Below are positions 1 through 8,148 of a stretch of 42,378 nucleotides of DNA, piece by piece (the stretch's first letter is position 1; each line of letters begins with the position of its first letter). The position numbers and the translations under genes are program-made. Origin of the DNA: Bradyrhizobium guangdongense. GTDB lineage: Bacteria > Pseudomonadota > Alphaproteobacteria > Rhizobiales > Xanthobacteraceae. Where the stretch lies: positions 1 to 42,378 of the forward strand of contig NZ_PPPT01000178.1 in assembly GCF_006483445.1 (NCBI RefSeq), written 5' to 3'. The notes under the pieces were generated by a model. The model did not search any database, was not told the origin of the DNA, and was given only the letters and a program-made list of their open reading frames with translations.

Positions 1-76
1 CCCGGCCATCCACGTCTTTCTTGGTTGTGGAGGCGAAGAACGTGGATGCCCGGCACAAGGCCGGGCATGACAGGGG
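1..76. repeat. Dispersed palindromic repeat, cut by the window edge
   Basis: The right half contains a perfect hairpin: ATGCCCGGC (46-54), loop ACAAG, GCCGGGCAT (60-68). The left end (1-15) reads as the inverse of the element found before serS, so this is a larger inverted structure with CCACGT near 11-16 and ACGTGG near 40-45 facing each other. The same architecture, including the ACAAG loop, occurs at 35216-35293. No protein is encoded. It is likely a small non-autonomous intergenic palindrome (REP/BIME-like); the class assignment is inference. Confidence 0.75.
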
Positions 77-133
77 ATACAGGGGTGCGCAGAGTTAGCA
101 CTCCGTTAACCGACCTCGCCGATCTTGGCTGTC

Positions 134-451
134 ATGGTCACCCGTGCCCGCCTCAAATCGATTCTGACCGGCCTTGCGCTCTATACGATCGCTGCCGCGA
201 TCGTCGGCTATTTCGGCATGAACGCCTATACCGGCAAATACGGCCTGAATGCCCGCCAGGAGCTCGACCAGGAGATCATCGCGCTGACCTCCGAGCTGGC
301 GCGGCTGAAGCGGGAGCGGGCCGAGGGCGAGCAGCGGGTGTCGCTGTTGCGGGCGGATAAAATCGACCCCGACATGCTGGACGAGCGGGCGCGCTTCCAG
401 CTCCAATATGCCAACCCGCACGATCTGGTTCGATTGATCAACCAGAACTAG
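134..451 (+). CDS. ftsB: FtsB/DivIC-like septum formation initiator protein
   Basis: A 105-residue bitopic membrane protein. A short cytoplasmic N-terminus is followed by one membrane segment at about residues 10-29. Next comes a charged heptad-like region (about 34-70, ending in LARLKRERAEGEQRVSLLRAD) typical of the coiled coil of FtsB/DivIC proteins, then the conserved-looking tail with ERARFQLQYA. In the family it links early and late divisome proteins with FtsL and FtsQ at the inner membrane. An in-frame TTG exists at 125, but ATG at 134 places the membrane segment normally. From memory, its place near the pdh genes matches rhizobial genomes, where eno usually precedes it; the upstream gene is outside this window. 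Size and architecture fit the family well. Confidence 0.85.
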   Translation: MVTRARLKSILTGLALYTIAAAIVGYFGMNAYTGKYGLNARQELDQEIIALTSELARLKRERAEGEQRVSLLRADKIDPDMLDERARFQLQYANPHDLVRLINQN

Positions 452-664
452 CGTTTTCGTACTGCTTTGATGCCGAAAGCCGCGCGACGAAACTGGCGCG
501 GATGCGTCGTCTATGTCGAAGGTCGGTACCGGCGGAGGCCTGTTGCGTCTTGACGGCTGCCGGGAGCCGGGTTCATGGCATGACGCGCGCCGTCTTGCGC
601 AGTTGACGCAGATCAACCTGACGGTGCGGGCACGACCCTAGACTGCCTTTCGGAGGAAACAGTG

Positions 665-1624
665 ATGCACGGGCAAATGCCGCATCACGCGGCCCGTATT
701 GAGGCCGCCATCGCGTCGGGCCAGGCGGCACGTTCCGCGCTCGTGGCCTCGTGGCGCCGTTCCTCGTGTTTGCATCACCTCGATCCCTCAGGCCACAGAT
801 CGCCGACCCGGCTCACCGACGCCGAGCTCATCTCCGCGCGCGAGCGCATCGCGCCGCTGCTTGCGGCAGCCCAGGGTGCGATGGACCGGCTCTACCAGGC
901 GGTCGGCGCTGCCGGCTGCTGCGTGCTGCTCGCCGACGGCGAGGGCATTCCGGTCGACCGCCGCGGCACGCCGGCCGACGACGCGACGTTCCAATCCTGG
1001 GGCCTGTGGACCGGCGCGCTGTGGAGCGAGGAGCACGAAGGCACCAACGGCATCGGCACCTGCCTCGTCGAGCAGCGGCCGCTGACCATCGACCGCGACC
1101 AGCACTTCTTCACCCGCAACACGCTGTTGAGCTGCACCGCCGTGCCGATCTACGACCATGAGGCGGTGCTGGCCGGCGTGCTCGACGTCTCCTCCTGCCG
1201 TGCCGATCGCACCGACGCGTTCTCGAATTTGATTGCGCTTGCCGCGGGCGAGGCTGCGCGGCGCATCGAGGCCGACCTGTTTCGACACGCCTTTGCCAAT
1301 GCCCGCATCGTGCTGATGCCGCCGGCGGAGGGGCAGGGCGGCGGCCTCGTGGCCGTCGATGCCGACGATCTCGTGATAGGCGCAACCCGATCCGCCCGGG
1401 TCGGATTGGGGATTGCGCCCGGCCGCCCGTGGCAGCCGGTGCCCGCAGCCGATCTGTTCGGTGGCGATACGGTGTGCGATCATCTTGCCGGTGGTCAGCG
1501 GTCCGTGTTGCAGCGGGCGCTGTTGCGCGCGGGCGGCAATGTTTCGGCTGCCGCCAAGGCGCTCGGCGTCAGCCGCGCCACGCTTCATCGCAAGCTCAAG
1601 CGCTTCGAGCTGCGCGCGCACTAA
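665..1624 (+). CDS. GAF-domain transcriptional regulator with Fis-type HTH (AcoR-like, no AAA+ domain)
   Basis: A 319-residue regulator. Residues about 70-205 form a GAF domain with the AcoR-type signature EGTNGIGTCLVEQRPLTI and a DQHFF stretch. The C-terminus (about 280-319, with GGNVSAAAKALGVSRATLHR) is a Fis-type helix-turn-helix. Full-length AcoR-family sigma-54 activators are roughly twice as long and carry an AAA+ ATPase with GAFTGA between these parts; here the GAF region runs into the HTH through a short linker, so activation through sigma-54 is not expected. GTG at 662 directly precedes ATG at 665; the GGAGGA at 652-657 fits the ATG best. It lies just upstream of and co-oriented with an aldehyde dehydrogenase gene, a usual AcoR target, and a palindrome sits in between. 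The ligand is unknown. Confidence 0.8.
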   Translation: MHGQMPHHAARIEAAIASGQAARSALVASWRRSSCLHHLDPSGHRSPTRLTDAELISARERIAPLLAAAQGAMDRLYQAVGAAGCCVLLADGEGIPVDRRGTPADDATFQSWGLWTGALWSEEHEGTNGIGTCLVEQRPLTIDRDQHFFTRNTLLSCTAVPIYDHEAVLAGVLDVSSCRADRTDAFSNLIALAAGEAARRIEADLFRHAFANARIVLMPPAEGQGGGLVAVDADDLVIGATRSARVGLGIAPGRPWQPVPAADLFGGDTVCDHLAGGQRSVLQRALLRAGGNVSAAAKALGVSRATLHRKLKRFELRAH

Positions 1625-1656
1625 GTTTCCTTCATTGCTCATGTCGGCCGCAGCAT

Positions 1657-1676
1657 CTGTCGCAGTTCTGCGACAG
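1657..1676. promoter_or_regulatory. Perfect palindrome, candidate operator for the GAF-Fis regulator
   Basis: CTGTCGCA, spacer GTTC, TGCGACAG: a perfect inverted repeat with 8-bp arms, 125 bp before the aldehyde dehydrogenase start. Further GCGAC/GTCGC half-sites lie at about 1723-1750. Fis-type HTH regulators bind such dyads as dimers, so this is a good candidate site for the upstream regulator. I saw no sigma-54 -24/-12 element (GG-N10-GC type) between it and the gene. The function is inferred. Confidence 0.5.
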
Positions 1677-1800
1677 GTCGGTCGCACCGTCGTGCCCGCC
1701 CGGGCTGACAGCAGGCAGCTCCCGCGACATTTTCGATGCAAGTCGCAAGGACGCGAAACATCCGCGACGAATTGCTCACACAGCAACACCGGGAGTGAAC

Positions 1801-3318
<1,518 letters not shown>

Positions 3319-3328
3319 TCCGGCACAC

Positions 3329-3365
3329 AGGACGGCGCAAAAATCTTCTCCCATTGCGCCGTCCT
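3329..3365 (+). terminator. Hairpin after the aldehyde dehydrogenase gene
   Basis: AGGACGGCGCAA (3329-3340) and TTGCGCCGTCCT (3354-3365) are perfect 12-base complements with a 13-base loop, starting 11 bases after the stop codon. No T-run follows, so it could terminate transcription weakly or protect the 3' end of the mRNA. Confidence 0.6.
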
Positions 3366-3433
3366 GGACTGGCGGGGCACGGCTCATGCACGGCCCCGTC
3401 CTGTTTCATCAATCGGAGGTTCTTGACGCGGTC

Positions 3434-3470
3434 ACAAATCTGATCGCGCGGCGACGGCGATTAGATTTGT
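3434..3470. promoter_or_regulatory. Long imperfect palindrome upstream of pdhA
   Basis: ACAAATCTGATCGC (3434-3447) faces GCGATTAGATTTGT (3457-3470): 13 of 14 positions pair around a 9-base centre. It is AT-rich for this genome and lies 146 bp before the pdhA start in a gap of about 300 bp. It may be an operator controlling the pdh operon; a second hairpin terminator for the aldehyde dehydrogenase gene is the alternative. No regulator can be named. Confidence 0.4.
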
Positions 3471-3615
3471 TGCCCGATCGGCGCAAAAGATTTTGCAAAA
3501 TTTCCGGCCACGTTGCACTGCGGCATAATGAAAATCGCATGGCGGCGCTGCGGTGCTTTCACCGGCGTTTGAGTTGGGTTAGAGAGGACTTAGTTTTCTC
3601 TGACCCGGAATTCGC

Positions 3616-4626
3616 ATGGCCTCACCCAAAAAAGCCGCCGCTGACAAGACCAACGGCAGCTCTCCTCCGGAATTCACCAAGGAACAGGAACTCAAGGCGC
3701 TTCGGGACATGCTCCTGATCCGCCGTTTCGAGGAGAAGGCGGGCCAGCTCTACGGCATGGGTGCGATCGGCGGTTTCTGCCACCTCTATATCGGCCAGGA
3801 GGCCGTGGTGGTCGGCATGCAGATGGCGCTGAAGCAGGGCGACCAGGTCATCACCGGCTACCGCGACCACGGCCACATGCTCGCCTGCGGCATGGATGCC
3901 AACGGCGTGATGGCCGAGCTCACCGGCCGCCGCGGCGGCTACTCCAAGGGCAAGGGCGGCTCCATGCACATGTTCAGCATGGAGAAGCAGTTTTACGGCG
4001 GCCACGGCATCGTCGGCGCCCAGGTCTCGCTTGGCACGGGGCTCGCCTTCGCCAACCATTATCGCGGCAACGACAATGTCAGCGTCGCCTATTTCGGCGA
4101 CGGTGCGGCGAACCAGGGTCAGGTCTATGAGAGCTTCAACATGGCGGAGCTCTGGAAGCTGCCGGTGATCTACGTCATCGAGAACAACCGCTACGCCATG
4201 GGCACGTCGGTATCGCGCGCCTCGGCGCAGCAGGACTTTTCCAAGCGCGGCGCCTCCTTCAACATCCCGGGCAAGCAGGTCGACGGCATGGACGTGCGCG
4301 CGGTCAAGGCTGCGGGTGATGAGGCGGTCGCCTGGTGCCGCGCCGGCAAGGGCCCCTTCATCCTGGAGATGCAGACCTATCGCTATCGCGGCCACTCGAT
4401 GTCCGACCCCGCGAAATATCGCACGCGCGAGGAGGTCGAAAAGGTCCGCCACGACCAGGACCCGATCGAGCAGGTGCGCAACCGCCTGTTGGCGGCCAAG
4501 GTGAGCGAGGCCGACCTCAAGGCGATCGACGCCGAGGTGCGCGACATCGTCAACGCGTCAGCCGACTTCGCCCAGCATGATCCCGAGCCGGATGCCGCCG
4601 AGCTCTGGACCGACGTCTACCGCTAA
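3616..4626 (+). CDS. pdhA: Pyruvate dehydrogenase E1 component, alpha subunit
   Basis: A 336-residue E1-alpha. It carries the thiamine diphosphate/Mg binding motif beginning GDGAANQGQ (Gly161-Asp162-Gly163) and ending in IENN, plus the GAQVSLGTGLAFA and KGGSMHMFS segments. The YRYRGHSMSDP phosphorylation-loop sequence near the active site is also present. With E1-beta it decarboxylates pyruvate and transfers the acetyl group to lipoyl domains in the cytoplasmic pyruvate dehydrogenase complex. The N-terminal 15 residues are Lys/Ala/Ser-rich and probably disordered. It is the first gene of a co-directional cluster with pdhB starting 30 bases after its stop codon. The roughly 300-bp upstream gap with a long palindrome is the likely promoter region. 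Confidence 0.97.
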   Translation: MASPKKAAADKTNGSSPPEFTKEQELKALRDMLLIRRFEEKAGQLYGMGAIGGFCHLYIGQEAVVVGMQMALKQGDQVITGYRDHGHMLACGMDANGVMAELTGRRGGYSKGKGGSMHMFSMEKQFYGGHGIVGAQVSLGTGLAFANHYRGNDNVSVAYFGDGAANQGQVYESFNMAELWKLPVIYVIENNRYAMGTSVSRASAQQDFSKRGASFNIPGKQVDGMDVRAVKAAGDEAVAWCRAGKGPFILEMQTYRYRGHSMSDPAKYRTREEVEKVRHDQDPIEQVRNRLLAAKVSEADLKAIDAEVRDIVNASADFAQHDPEPDAAELWTDVYR

Positions 4627-4655
4627 TCGCGCGCAAGCTTTCTTTTGGAGTCGAT

Positions 4656-6056
4656 ATGCCAATTCAAGTGCTGATGCCCGCGTTGTCGCCCACGATGGAA
4701 AAGGGCAACCTCGCCAAATGGCTGAAGAAAGAGGGCGAGACGATCAAGTCGGGCGATGTCATCGCCGAGATCGAGACCGACAAGGCGACCATGGAGGTCG
4801 AGGCGACCGATGAGGGGACGCTCGGCAAGATCCTGATCCCCGAGGGGACCGCCGACGTTGCCGTCAACACGCCGATCGCAACCATTTTGGCCGATGGCGA
4901 GACGGCCGCTGATCTCGCCAAGGTGCCGGCCGCGCCCGCGCCGAGCGTCGCGCAGGAGGTTGCCGAATCCCGCTCGCCGGTCGGCGAGGGCAAGCCGATG
5001 ATCTCGGCGCCGAAGGCTACTGCCGCGCCGCAGGCCGTTGCCGAGCCCGATCCCGAAGTGCCCGCGGGCACCGCGATGGTGACGCAGACCATCCGCGAAG
5101 CGCTGCGCGACGCCATGGCCGAGGAGATGCGCCGCGACAAGGACGTCTTCGTCATGGGCGAAGAGGTCGCCGAATATCAGGGCGCCTACAAGGTCACCCA
5201 GGGCCTGTTGCAGGAGTTCGGCGCCAAGCGCGTCATCGACACGCCGATCACCGAGCACGGCTTTGCGGGCGTCGGCGTCGGCGCGGCCATGACCGGGTTG
5301 AAGCCGATCGTCGAGTTCATGACCTTCAATTTCGCCATGCAAGCGATCGACCAGATCATCAACTCCGCCGCCAAGACGCTTTACATGTCCGGCGGCCAGA
5401 TGGGCTGCTCGATCGTGTTCCGCGGACCGAACGGTGCGGCTGCGCGCGTCGCCGCGCAGCACAGCCAGGACTATTCGTCCTGGTACTCGAACATCCCGGG
5501 TCTCAAGGTCATCGCGCCGTTCTCGGCCGCCGACTACAAGGGCCTGCTCAAGGCCGCGATCCGCGATCCCAACCCGGTGATCTTCCTCGAGAACGAGGTG
5601 CTCTACGGCCATACCGGGGAAGTGCCGAAGCTCGACGACTACGTGATCCCGATCGGCAAGGCGCGCATCGTGCGCGCGGGCTCGCACGTCACCATCATCT
5701 CCTGGTCGAACGGCATGACCTATGCGCTGAAGGCCGCCGACGAGCTCGCCAAGGACGGCATCGAGGCCGAGGTGATCGACCTGCGCACGCTGCGCCCGAT
5801 GGACACCGAGACCATCATCAACTCCGTCAAGAAGACCGGCCGCGCCGTCACCGTCGAGGAGGGCTGGGCGCAGAGCGGCGTCGGCGCCGAGATCGCCGCG
5901 CGCATCATGGAGCACGCCTTCGACTATCTCGATGCGCCGGTGACGCGCGTGTCGGGCAAGGACGTGCCGATGCCCTATGCCGCTAACCTGGAAAAGCTCG
6001 CGCTGCCGTCGGCGGCCGAAGTCGTCGAGGCCGCCAAAGCCGTCTGCTACAGGTAA
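4656..6056 (+). CDS. pdhB: Pyruvate dehydrogenase E1 component, beta subunit, with N-terminal lipoyl domain
   Basis: A 466-residue fusion. Residues 1-78 are a biotinyl/lipoyl domain whose lipoylated Lys43 sits in EIETDKATMEVEA. An Ala/Pro-rich linker (about 79-140) leads to the transketolase-like pyrimidine-binding domain (GEEVAEYQGAYKVTQGLL, TPITEHGFAGVGVGAA) and the C-terminal transketolase domain. The extra lipoyl domain adds about 130 residues compared with classical E1-beta and is known from alphaproteobacteria such as Sinorhizobium and Zymomonas. Its first 50 residues are nearly the same as those of the downstream E2. GGAG at about 4647 precedes the ATG. It forms the E1 heterotetramer with the pdhA product. 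Confidence 0.97.
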   Translation: MPIQVLMPALSPTMEKGNLAKWLKKEGETIKSGDVIAEIETDKATMEVEATDEGTLGKILIPEGTADVAVNTPIATILADGETAADLAKVPAAPAPSVAQEVAESRSPVGEGKPMISAPKATAAPQAVAEPDPEVPAGTAMVTQTIREALRDAMAEEMRRDKDVFVMGEEVAEYQGAYKVTQGLLQEFGAKRVIDTPITEHGFAGVGVGAAMTGLKPIVEFMTFNFAMQAIDQIINSAAKTLYMSGGQMGCSIVFRGPNGAAARVAAQHSQDYSSWYSNIPGLKVIAPFSAADYKGLLKAAIRDPNPVIFLENEVLYGHTGEVPKLDDYVIPIGKARIVRAGSHVTIISWSNGMTYALKAADELAKDGIEAEVIDLRTLRPMDTETIINSVKKTGRAVTVEEGWAQSGVGAEIAARIMEHAFDYLDAPVTRVSGKDVPMPYAANLEKLALPSAAEVVEAAKAVCYR

Positions 6057-6059
6057 ACC

Positions 6060-6365
6060 ATGGCAGGGCCCAAGGAGCAGCCACTGCCGCCCGACGTCAT
6101 GGCCCGCGAGGATGCGATCGAGATCCTGCGCGTGTTCGTGCTCGACGGCGGGCTGTCGATGGCGTTCCAGCGGGCCTTTGAAGAGCCCGACATGTGGGGC
6201 CTGCTGCTCGTCGATCTCGCACGCCATGCCGCGCGCGCCTATGCGCGGGAGAGCGAATACACCGAGGACGAGGCGCTGGGTCGAATCCTCGAGATGTTCG
6301 AGGCGGAAATCCAGCGGCCGACCGACATCGGCACCACCACACCACGTGGTCAGAAGGGACACTGA
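6060..6365 (+). CDS. DUF5076 family protein inside the pdh operon
   Basis: A 101-residue soluble protein with no signal or membrane segment, recognised as the DUF5076 type from its pattern DVMAREDAIEILRVFVLDGGL. It appears mostly helical and acidic (EYTEDEALGRILEMFEAEI). It begins three bases after the pdhB stop, so it is almost certainly translated from the pdh message; pdhC follows 44 bases after its stop. The AGGT next to the pdhB stop can act as ribosome binding site. Its biochemical role is unknown. The position suggests a function tied to the pyruvate dehydrogenase complex, such as assembly or control, but that is inference from context. Confidence 0.85.
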   Translation: MAGPKEQPLPPDVMAREDAIEILRVFVLDGGLSMAFQRAFEEPDMWGLLLVDLARHAARAYARESEYTEDEALGRILEMFEAEIQRPTDIGTTTPRGQKGH

Positions 6366-6409
6366 GCGCGTGGCATTCAAGCTTTTGAAAAGTTTTTCGT
6401 GAGGTCAGC

Positions 6410-7756
6410 ATGCCCATCAACATCCTGATGCCCGCTCTTTCGCCGACGATGGAGAAGGGCAACCTCGCCAAGTGGCTGAAGAAGGAAGGCGACAAGGTCA
6501 AATCCGGCGACGTCATCGCCGAGATCGAGACCGACAAGGCCACCATGGAGGTCGAGGCGATCGACGAAGGCACAATCGCCAAGATCCTGGTGCCTGAGGG
6601 CACGCAGGACGTGCCGGTCAACGACGTGATCGCGGTACTCGCTGGTGAAGGCGAAGACGTGAAAGCTGCTGGTGCCGCAAAACCCAGCGCATCCGCCGCG
6701 CCGCCGAAGGCGGCCGAGGCTCCCGCCGCTGCGCCTGCAGCGCCGGCCGCACCGAAGGCTGCTCCGGCTCCTGCCGCCGCGCCCGCGGCACCTGCTGCTG
6801 CTCCCGCCGCGCAAGCCAACGGGCAGGGCGGCCGCGTGTTCTCCTCGCCGCTGGCGCGCCGGCTCGCCAAGGATGCCGGCATCCAGATTTCGGCCATCAA
6901 CGGCACCGGCCCGCATGGTCGCGTCGTCGCGCGCGATGTCGAGCAGGCGAAATCCGGCAAGGGCCTCAAGGCGCCCGCCGCAGCGCCCTCAGGCGCGTCC
7001 TCGATCGCGCCGACCATGTCGGACAAGCAGATCCTGTCGCTGTTCGAGCCCGGCTCCTACGAGATCATCCCGCATGACGGCATGCGCCGCACCATCGCGC
7101 AGCGCCTGACCGCGTCGATCCAGAACGTCCCGCACTTCTTCCTCACCATCGACTGCGACATCGGCAAGCTGATGGCCGCGCGCGAGGAGATCAATGCGGC
7201 CGCGCCGAAGGACAAGGAGAAGAAGCCGCTCTACAAGATCTCGGTCAACGACTTCGTCATCAAGGCGATGGCGGTCGCGCTGCAAAAAATCCCGAACTGC
7301 AATGTGAGCTGGACCGAAAGCGGCATGGTCAAGCACCATCATTCCGACGTCGGCGTTGCCGTTGCGATGCCTGGCGGCCTGATCACGCCGATCATCCGCA
7401 AGGCGGAGACCAAGACGCTGTCCACCATCTCCAACGAGATGAAGGATTTTGCCGCGCGCGCCCGTTCGCGCAAATTGAAGCCCGAGGAATATCAGGGCGG
7501 CACCACGGCCGTCTCGAACCTCGGCATGTACGGCATCAGCCACTTCACCGCCGTGATCAACCCGCCGCATGCCACCATCCTGGCGGTCGGCACCAGCGAG
7601 GAACGCCCGGTCGTGCGCGGCGGCAAGATCGAGATCGCGCATATGATGAGCGTGACCTTGTCGTGCGATCACCGCGCCATCGACGGCGCGCTCGGCGCCG
7701 AGCTGATCGGCGCATTCAAGCAGCTGATCGAAAACCCCGTCATGATGATGGTGTGA
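6410..7756 (+). CDS. pdhC: Pyruvate dehydrogenase E2, dihydrolipoamide acetyltransferase
   Basis: A 448-residue E2 core subunit with three domains. They are a lipoyl domain (1-78, lipoylated Lys43 in EIETDKATMEV), a peripheral subunit-binding domain (about 141-180, SSPLARRLAKDAGIQISAINGTGPHGR in part), and the acetyltransferase domain with the active-site motif His421-x3-Asp425-Gly in DHRAIDG. Ala/Pro-rich hinges (about 85-138) connect them. It takes the acetyl group from E1 and passes it to CoA, and forms the scaffold of the complex. A single lipoyl domain is usual in alphaproteobacteria. Its stop overlaps by one base with the start of the next small gene (TGATG), suggesting translational coupling. 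Confidence 0.97.
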   Translation: MPINILMPALSPTMEKGNLAKWLKKEGDKVKSGDVIAEIETDKATMEVEAIDEGTIAKILVPEGTQDVPVNDVIAVLAGEGEDVKAAGAAKPSASAAPPKAAEAPAAAPAAPAAPKAAPAPAAAPAAPAAAPAAQANGQGGRVFSSPLARRLAKDAGIQISAINGTGPHGRVVARDVEQAKSGKGLKAPAAAPSGASSIAPTMSDKQILSLFEPGSYEIIPHDGMRRTIAQRLTASIQNVPHFFLTIDCDIGKLMAAREEINAAAPKDKEKKPLYKISVNDFVIKAMAVALQKIPNCNVSWTESGMVKHHHSDVGVAVAMPGGLITPIIRKAETKTLSTISNEMKDFAARARSRKLKPEEYQGGTTAVSNLGMYGISHFTAVINPPHATILAVGTSEERPVVRGGKIEIAHMMSVTLSCDHRAIDGALGAELIGAFKQLIENPVMMMV

Positions 7757-8145
7757 TGGGTTTTTTGTTTTTCCTGCTCGGCGTTCTGTTGTGGGACCTT
7801 CTTGCTCTCATGGTCTTAAGCGGGTCGCCAGCAGCTTTAGCTGGTTCGGGGGAAATGATACTCGCTGCTGCATTTTTCGCGAGCCTGTGGGCACTACCAA
7901 TCGTCGCTTTTGTCTCCGTTGCCGACGCCATCTCGCGGCAGTTTCATTCTTGGATGAGATTGCTGCTGTTCCTCGGGCTGTGTTCCTTAGGAATAGCCGG
8001 CTTGCTCTTTTGGCTCGCAAGCCTTTCGACTTGGTACACGTTGAGACACGATGGTACGCTCCGGCTCATCCTCTTCCCGACCCTGGGTGTCGTCGCTCTG
8101 TATTTGGGGCGCTTCTTTAGGTCCGCGAACAGATCAGGTGCGTAA
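7756..8145 (+). CDS. Small multi-pass membrane protein, unknown function, within the pdh-lpd cluster
   Basis: 129 residues with four hydrophobic segments at about 3-18, 28-50, 62-86 and 102-117, charged loops, and a basic C-terminal tail (RFFRSANRSGA). I do not recognise the family. The start ATG overlaps the pdhC stop by one base, and the stop codon is three bases before the lpd start, so it is translated within the operon. Composition is unlike its neighbours: by count about 53% GC in 7801-7860, against clearly higher values in pdhC and lpd, with T-rich, less biased codons. This suggests either recent acquisition or relaxed codon selection in a membrane gene. Translation is supported by the precise spacing; function is not. 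Confidence 0.7.
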   Translation: MGFLFFLLGVLLWDLLALMVLSGSPAALAGSGEMILAAAFFASLWALPIVAFVSVADAISRQFHSWMRLLLFLGLCSLGIAGLLFWLASLSTWYTLRHDGTLRLILFPTLGVVALYLGRFFRSANRSGA

Positions 8146-8148
8146 CAT

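Noticed and set aside
1625..1800. Sigma-54 promoter expected for an AcoR-type target
   Set aside because: No GG-N10-GC element with TGGCAC/TTGC-like flanks was found, consistent with the regulator lacking an ATPase domain.
4623..6380. Long minus-strand open frame opposite pdhB
   Set aside because: A shadow of high-GC codon bias; the sense strand encodes an unmistakable E1-beta and the antisense product has no recognisable domain.
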